Positions 5,500 through 6,914 of a DNA stretch of 6,914 nucleotides are shown here, piece after piece (the first letter of the stretch is position 1; each line of letters begins with the position of its first letter). The translations under genes were made by a program, and so were the position numbers. Source of the stretch: Mollicutes bacterium (GTDB lineage Bacteria > Bacillota_I > Bacilli_A > Izemoplasmatales > Izemoplasmataceae); contig PWHD01000006.1 of NCBI GenBank assembly GCA_003555335.1, positions 1 through 6,914 of the forward strand. The letters are read 5' to 3'. The notes under the pieces are model-generated. The model was not told the origin of the DNA, ran no database searches, and saw nothing but the letters and a program-made list of their open reading frames with translations.

Positions 5500-6639
5500 T
5501 TAATCTTTGATTCCAAGCAGGAAGTAATACGCGGTCTCAAGCATACGGGGCGTACTCATGTGGCCGGTTTCGTAGGACTTGAAAATCGCATCGGGGCGAT
5601 TCAGTTTCTCAGCCAGTCTGGAAGCGTATTCCATCGGAACCACATTGTCCGCGGTGCCCCCGCTCATGTATAGTGCCGTTCCCTCAAACCTCTCAGGATG
5701 CAGGAGCGGGTCTTCCGCCGCAAAGCGTTCGAGGTTCGCCAAAAATTCTGCATTTTCGTCCCATCCGTACTGGGATTGTTTATATTCGTAGAATTCCGTG
5801 AACGATGGGGAACCAAGCAGGCTGACCATCGCATCCACATCGGTGATGCTTGAAAGATAGAAGGCGGTCGCCGCGCCCATGGATACACCGAATGCATAGA
5901 TCTCGCCTTCCTTGGTCAGGGGATTATCGAGATAGTGTACGTCGTATAAATCGCGGGCATCCTTAGCGGTTTGCATGACGATGTCGATGATTTTCTTTTG
6001 ACGTTCGGCCCCCTCAAGTGCGTCAAAATCGTCATCGGCGCGTTCACCATGAAGATAGGCATCGATGGCGATGACATGAAATCCAAGTCCCGCCAGAGCC
6101 TCGCCTCGTTCCTGATCGCCACGATGTCTGTCGGATCCGAAACCGTGGAAATAAAAGATGACCGGCTTTTCCTCACCATCATCGTAATAGTGTGTCGTAT
6201 GCGGGACGCCTTCAATCGTGTGGTCCTCTACGATAAGATCATAAGCGTCATAACGATTCAAATCCCCCCGGACAAGGACGTGCCTATGGGCTTGGGATAC
6301 ATTACCGGCCCCGTCTTCCGCATGGATTGTGACCGTATATAGACCGGGGCGGTCATACGCATAATTCCCTTTATCGACGGAAAGTTCAATGGCATCGGTT
6401 TCGGTAACGTCATCGACCACAATGATATTTTCAAACAGATCGACCGCTTCATTGGCGTCATGCTCAATGGAAGGCAACATACCGTTTTGCAGGTTCAAAA
6501 AAAGTGGTGCGATGGTGTCGGTTTCTTTATAATCATCGGGGTCCTCATCATCGTTTTTATCATCGCTCGCTTCGTTTGTGCACGCAGTGAGGGCTAACAA
6601 CATAAAAAATATGATTCCAAGACGACAGTGTGTTCGCAT
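5500..6639 (-). CDS. Lipoprotein with Ig-like domain and alpha/beta hydrolase (esterase/peptidase-like) domain
   Basis: 379 residues from the chosen start. Lipoprotein signal MRTHCR...LLALTAC with lipidated Cys20, then an acidic spacer (about 21-40). An Ig-like domain of DUF5011 type (about 41-124) opens with DTIAP and closes with PGLYTVTIHAEDGAGN, the same plan as in the repeat lipoprotein. The alpha/beta hydrolase domain spans about 135-379: oxyanion-loop HGFGS (165-169), nucleophile elbow GVSMG with Ser253, Asp331 in GGTADNVV, and His360 in ETGHMS, a complete likely triad. The protein would act outside the membrane; the substrate is not evident (a carbohydrate ester or peptide is possible). 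An in-frame ATG at 6681 exists, but it has no ribosome site and would place 14 hydrophilic residues before the signal peptide. GGAGG at 6651-6647, 7 bases before 6639, decides the start. It lies upstream of nanE with a 169-base gap holding the nanE promoter. Confidence 0.9.
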   Translation of the reverse strand: MRTHCRLGIIFFMLLALTACTNEASDDKNDDEDPDDYKETDTIAPLFLNLQNGMLPSIEHDANEAVDLFENIIVVDDVTETDAIELSVDKGNYAYDRPGLYTVTIHAEDGAGNVSQAHRHVLVRGDLNRYDAYDLIVEDHTIEGVPHTTHYYDDGEEKPVIFYFHGFGSDRHRGDQERGEALAGLGFHVIAIDAYLHGERADDDFDALEGAERQKKIIDIVMQTAKDARDLYDVHYLDNPLTKEGEIYAFGVSMGAATAFYLSSITDVDAMVSLLGSPSFTEFYEYKQSQYGWDENAEFLANLERFAAEDPLLHPERFEGTALYMSGGTADNVVPMEYASRLAEKLNRPDAIFKSYETGHMSTPRMLETAYYFLLGIKD

Positions 6640-6646
6640 ATATGAT

Positions 6647-6651
6647 CCTCC
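6647..6651 (-). promoter_or_regulatory. Ribosome binding site that sets the hydrolase lipoprotein start
   Basis: GGAGG on the minus strand lies 7 bases before the ATG at 6639-6637. It lies downstream of the alternative in-frame ATG at 6681 and so argues against the longer form. Confidence 0.85.
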
Positions 6652-6672
6652 GGAGTTTATGTCAATAAAATC

Positions 6673-6701
6673 ATTATACACAAATTAACTTGTCTAGTCT
6701 A
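6673..6701 (-). promoter_or_regulatory. Sigma-A-type promoter of the hydrolase lipoprotein gene
   Basis: Minus strand: TAGACT (-35, 6701-6696), a 17-base spacer, TATAAT (-10, 6678-6673). Transcription near 6666 would start downstream of the ATG at 6681, a second argument for the 6639 start. Confidence 0.7.
6692..6699. promoter_or_regulatory. GTMTAKAC-like element at the hydrolase gene -35
   Basis: The plus strand reads GTCTAGTC, 7 of 8 matches to GTMTAKAC. On the minus strand the area is a short direct repeat, CTAGACTAGAC. It overlaps the -35, which contributes part of the match. It resembles the elements at the other two promoters of the window. Confidence 0.3.
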
Positions 6702-6740
6702 GTTCGAATTTCGTTTGATTACTCGGAAGGAATGCAGACA

Positions 6741-6777
6741 TAAAAAGCCCTTTCTGCGAAGAAATAAGCAGAAAGGG
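6741..6777 (-). terminator. Rho-independent terminator of the partial gene at the right edge
   Basis: A perfect 10-bp stem (6768-6777 with 6748-6757) with a ten-base loop. On the minus strand CUUUUUA follows it (6747-6741). On the plus strand the stem is followed by TGTTTTAT, so some activity in that direction is possible. It starts 16 bases after the TAA stop at 6796-6794. Confidence 0.85.
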
Positions 6778-6793
6778 TGTTTTATCCCTATGT

Positions 6794-6914
6794 TTATGTG
6801 GATGGTTTGTAAGAAGCGATGGACTTTGCAATCGTCGTTTTGATGGAGGCGATGGAGCTTTCCGCATAATGCTCAAGCAAATCGTCCACGTCGATGGAAT
6901 CACCGTTTGTGTGC
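6794..6914 (-). CDS. C-terminal end of an unidentified protein (partial)
   Basis: The frame opening at 6913 gives 39 codons and a TAA stop at 6796-6794, reading HTNGDSIDVDDLLEHYAES and ending IASYKPST. It is supported as real coding sequence because it ends just before a strong terminator on the same strand, and because its residues look like an amphipathic helical C-terminus. Another open frame here (6694-6903) runs through the terminator hairpin and is much less likely. I do not recognise the family from this fragment. It is probably transcribed separately from the hydrolase lipoprotein gene. Confidence 0.7.
   Translation of the reverse strand, partial: HTNGDSIDVDDLLEHYAESSIASIKTTIAKSIASYKPST

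Noticed and set aside
6660..6665. Exact TTGACA on the minus strand upstream of the hydrolase gene
   Set aside because: A -10 at proper spacing would fall on the start codon, where no TATAAT-like sequence exists. The TAGACT-17-TATAAT pair just upstream is a better promoter.
6694..6903. Minus-strand open frame of 69 codons at the right edge
   Set aside because: It crosses the terminator stem and overlaps the -35 of the hydrolase promoter. The alternative frame ending at 6794 stops right before the terminator and has a more protein-like composition.
1..6914. Possible alternative genetic code (no TGA among the five visible stops)
   Set aside because: Stops are TAG, TAA, TAG, TAA and TAA. Five stops are too few to infer anything, and the Trp codon I checked is TGG.
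1..6914. CRISPR arrays, tRNA or rRNA genes, insertion sequences
   Set aside because: I saw no regularly spaced short repeats, no tRNA- or rRNA-like segment, no transposase gene and no terminal inverted repeats. The only long repeats are the protein-coding modules.

Overview
All recognisable genes in this window read on the minus strand. The base composition is close to even. The signals look like Bacillota or Mycoplasmatota (low-GC Gram-positive or wall-less relatives): strong GGAGG-type ribosome sites, sigma-A-like promoters with an exact TATAAT and 17-base spacers, rho-independent terminators, two lipoproteins with classic lipoboxes and a CcpA-like cre site. The repeated Ig-like and acidic surface proteins remind me of Acholeplasma/Izemoplasma-type genomes, but that placement is a guess. 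The sequence has no RNA gene or phylogenetic marker to test it.

Layout in transcription order (right to left): (1) The last 39 codons of an unidentified gene (6794-6914), followed by a strong terminator. (2) A lipoprotein with an N-terminal Ig-like domain and a C-terminal alpha/beta hydrolase domain with a visible Ser-Asp-His triad (5500-6639), under its own promoter. (3) nanE, N-acetylmannosamine-6-phosphate 2-epimerase (4653-5330), with all known active-site residues, its own promoter and a strong terminator. (4) A 992-residue lipoprotein (1514-4492) with a Big_2 domain, two further Ig-like domains and four copies of a roughly 165-180-residue module that I do not recognise. It has a near-consensus promoter overlapped by a candidate cre site, and ends at a terminator with a UUCG tetraloop. 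(5) A secreted, membrane-anchored phosphodiester glycosidase (NAGPA family; 16-1446), only 61 bases after (4) with no separate promoter that I can see. (6) A ribosome site and ATG for a further gene at the left edge.

Working together (inference): the window looks like an accessory surface-carbohydrate locus. NanE belongs to cytoplasmic sialic acid/ManNAc catabolism. The phosphodiester glycosidase, the repeat lipoprotein and the lipoprotein hydrolase would all sit outside the membrane. The repeat lipoprotein is probably a displayed binding or scaffold protein, and its module may be distantly related to a segment of the neighbouring glycosidase. The three promoters carry variants of a GTMTAKAC-like element (HutC-type GntR operator) at or beside the -35, which may make them one regulon. 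The most novel items are the four-copy module, its possible link to the NAGPA fold, and this shared promoter architecture.
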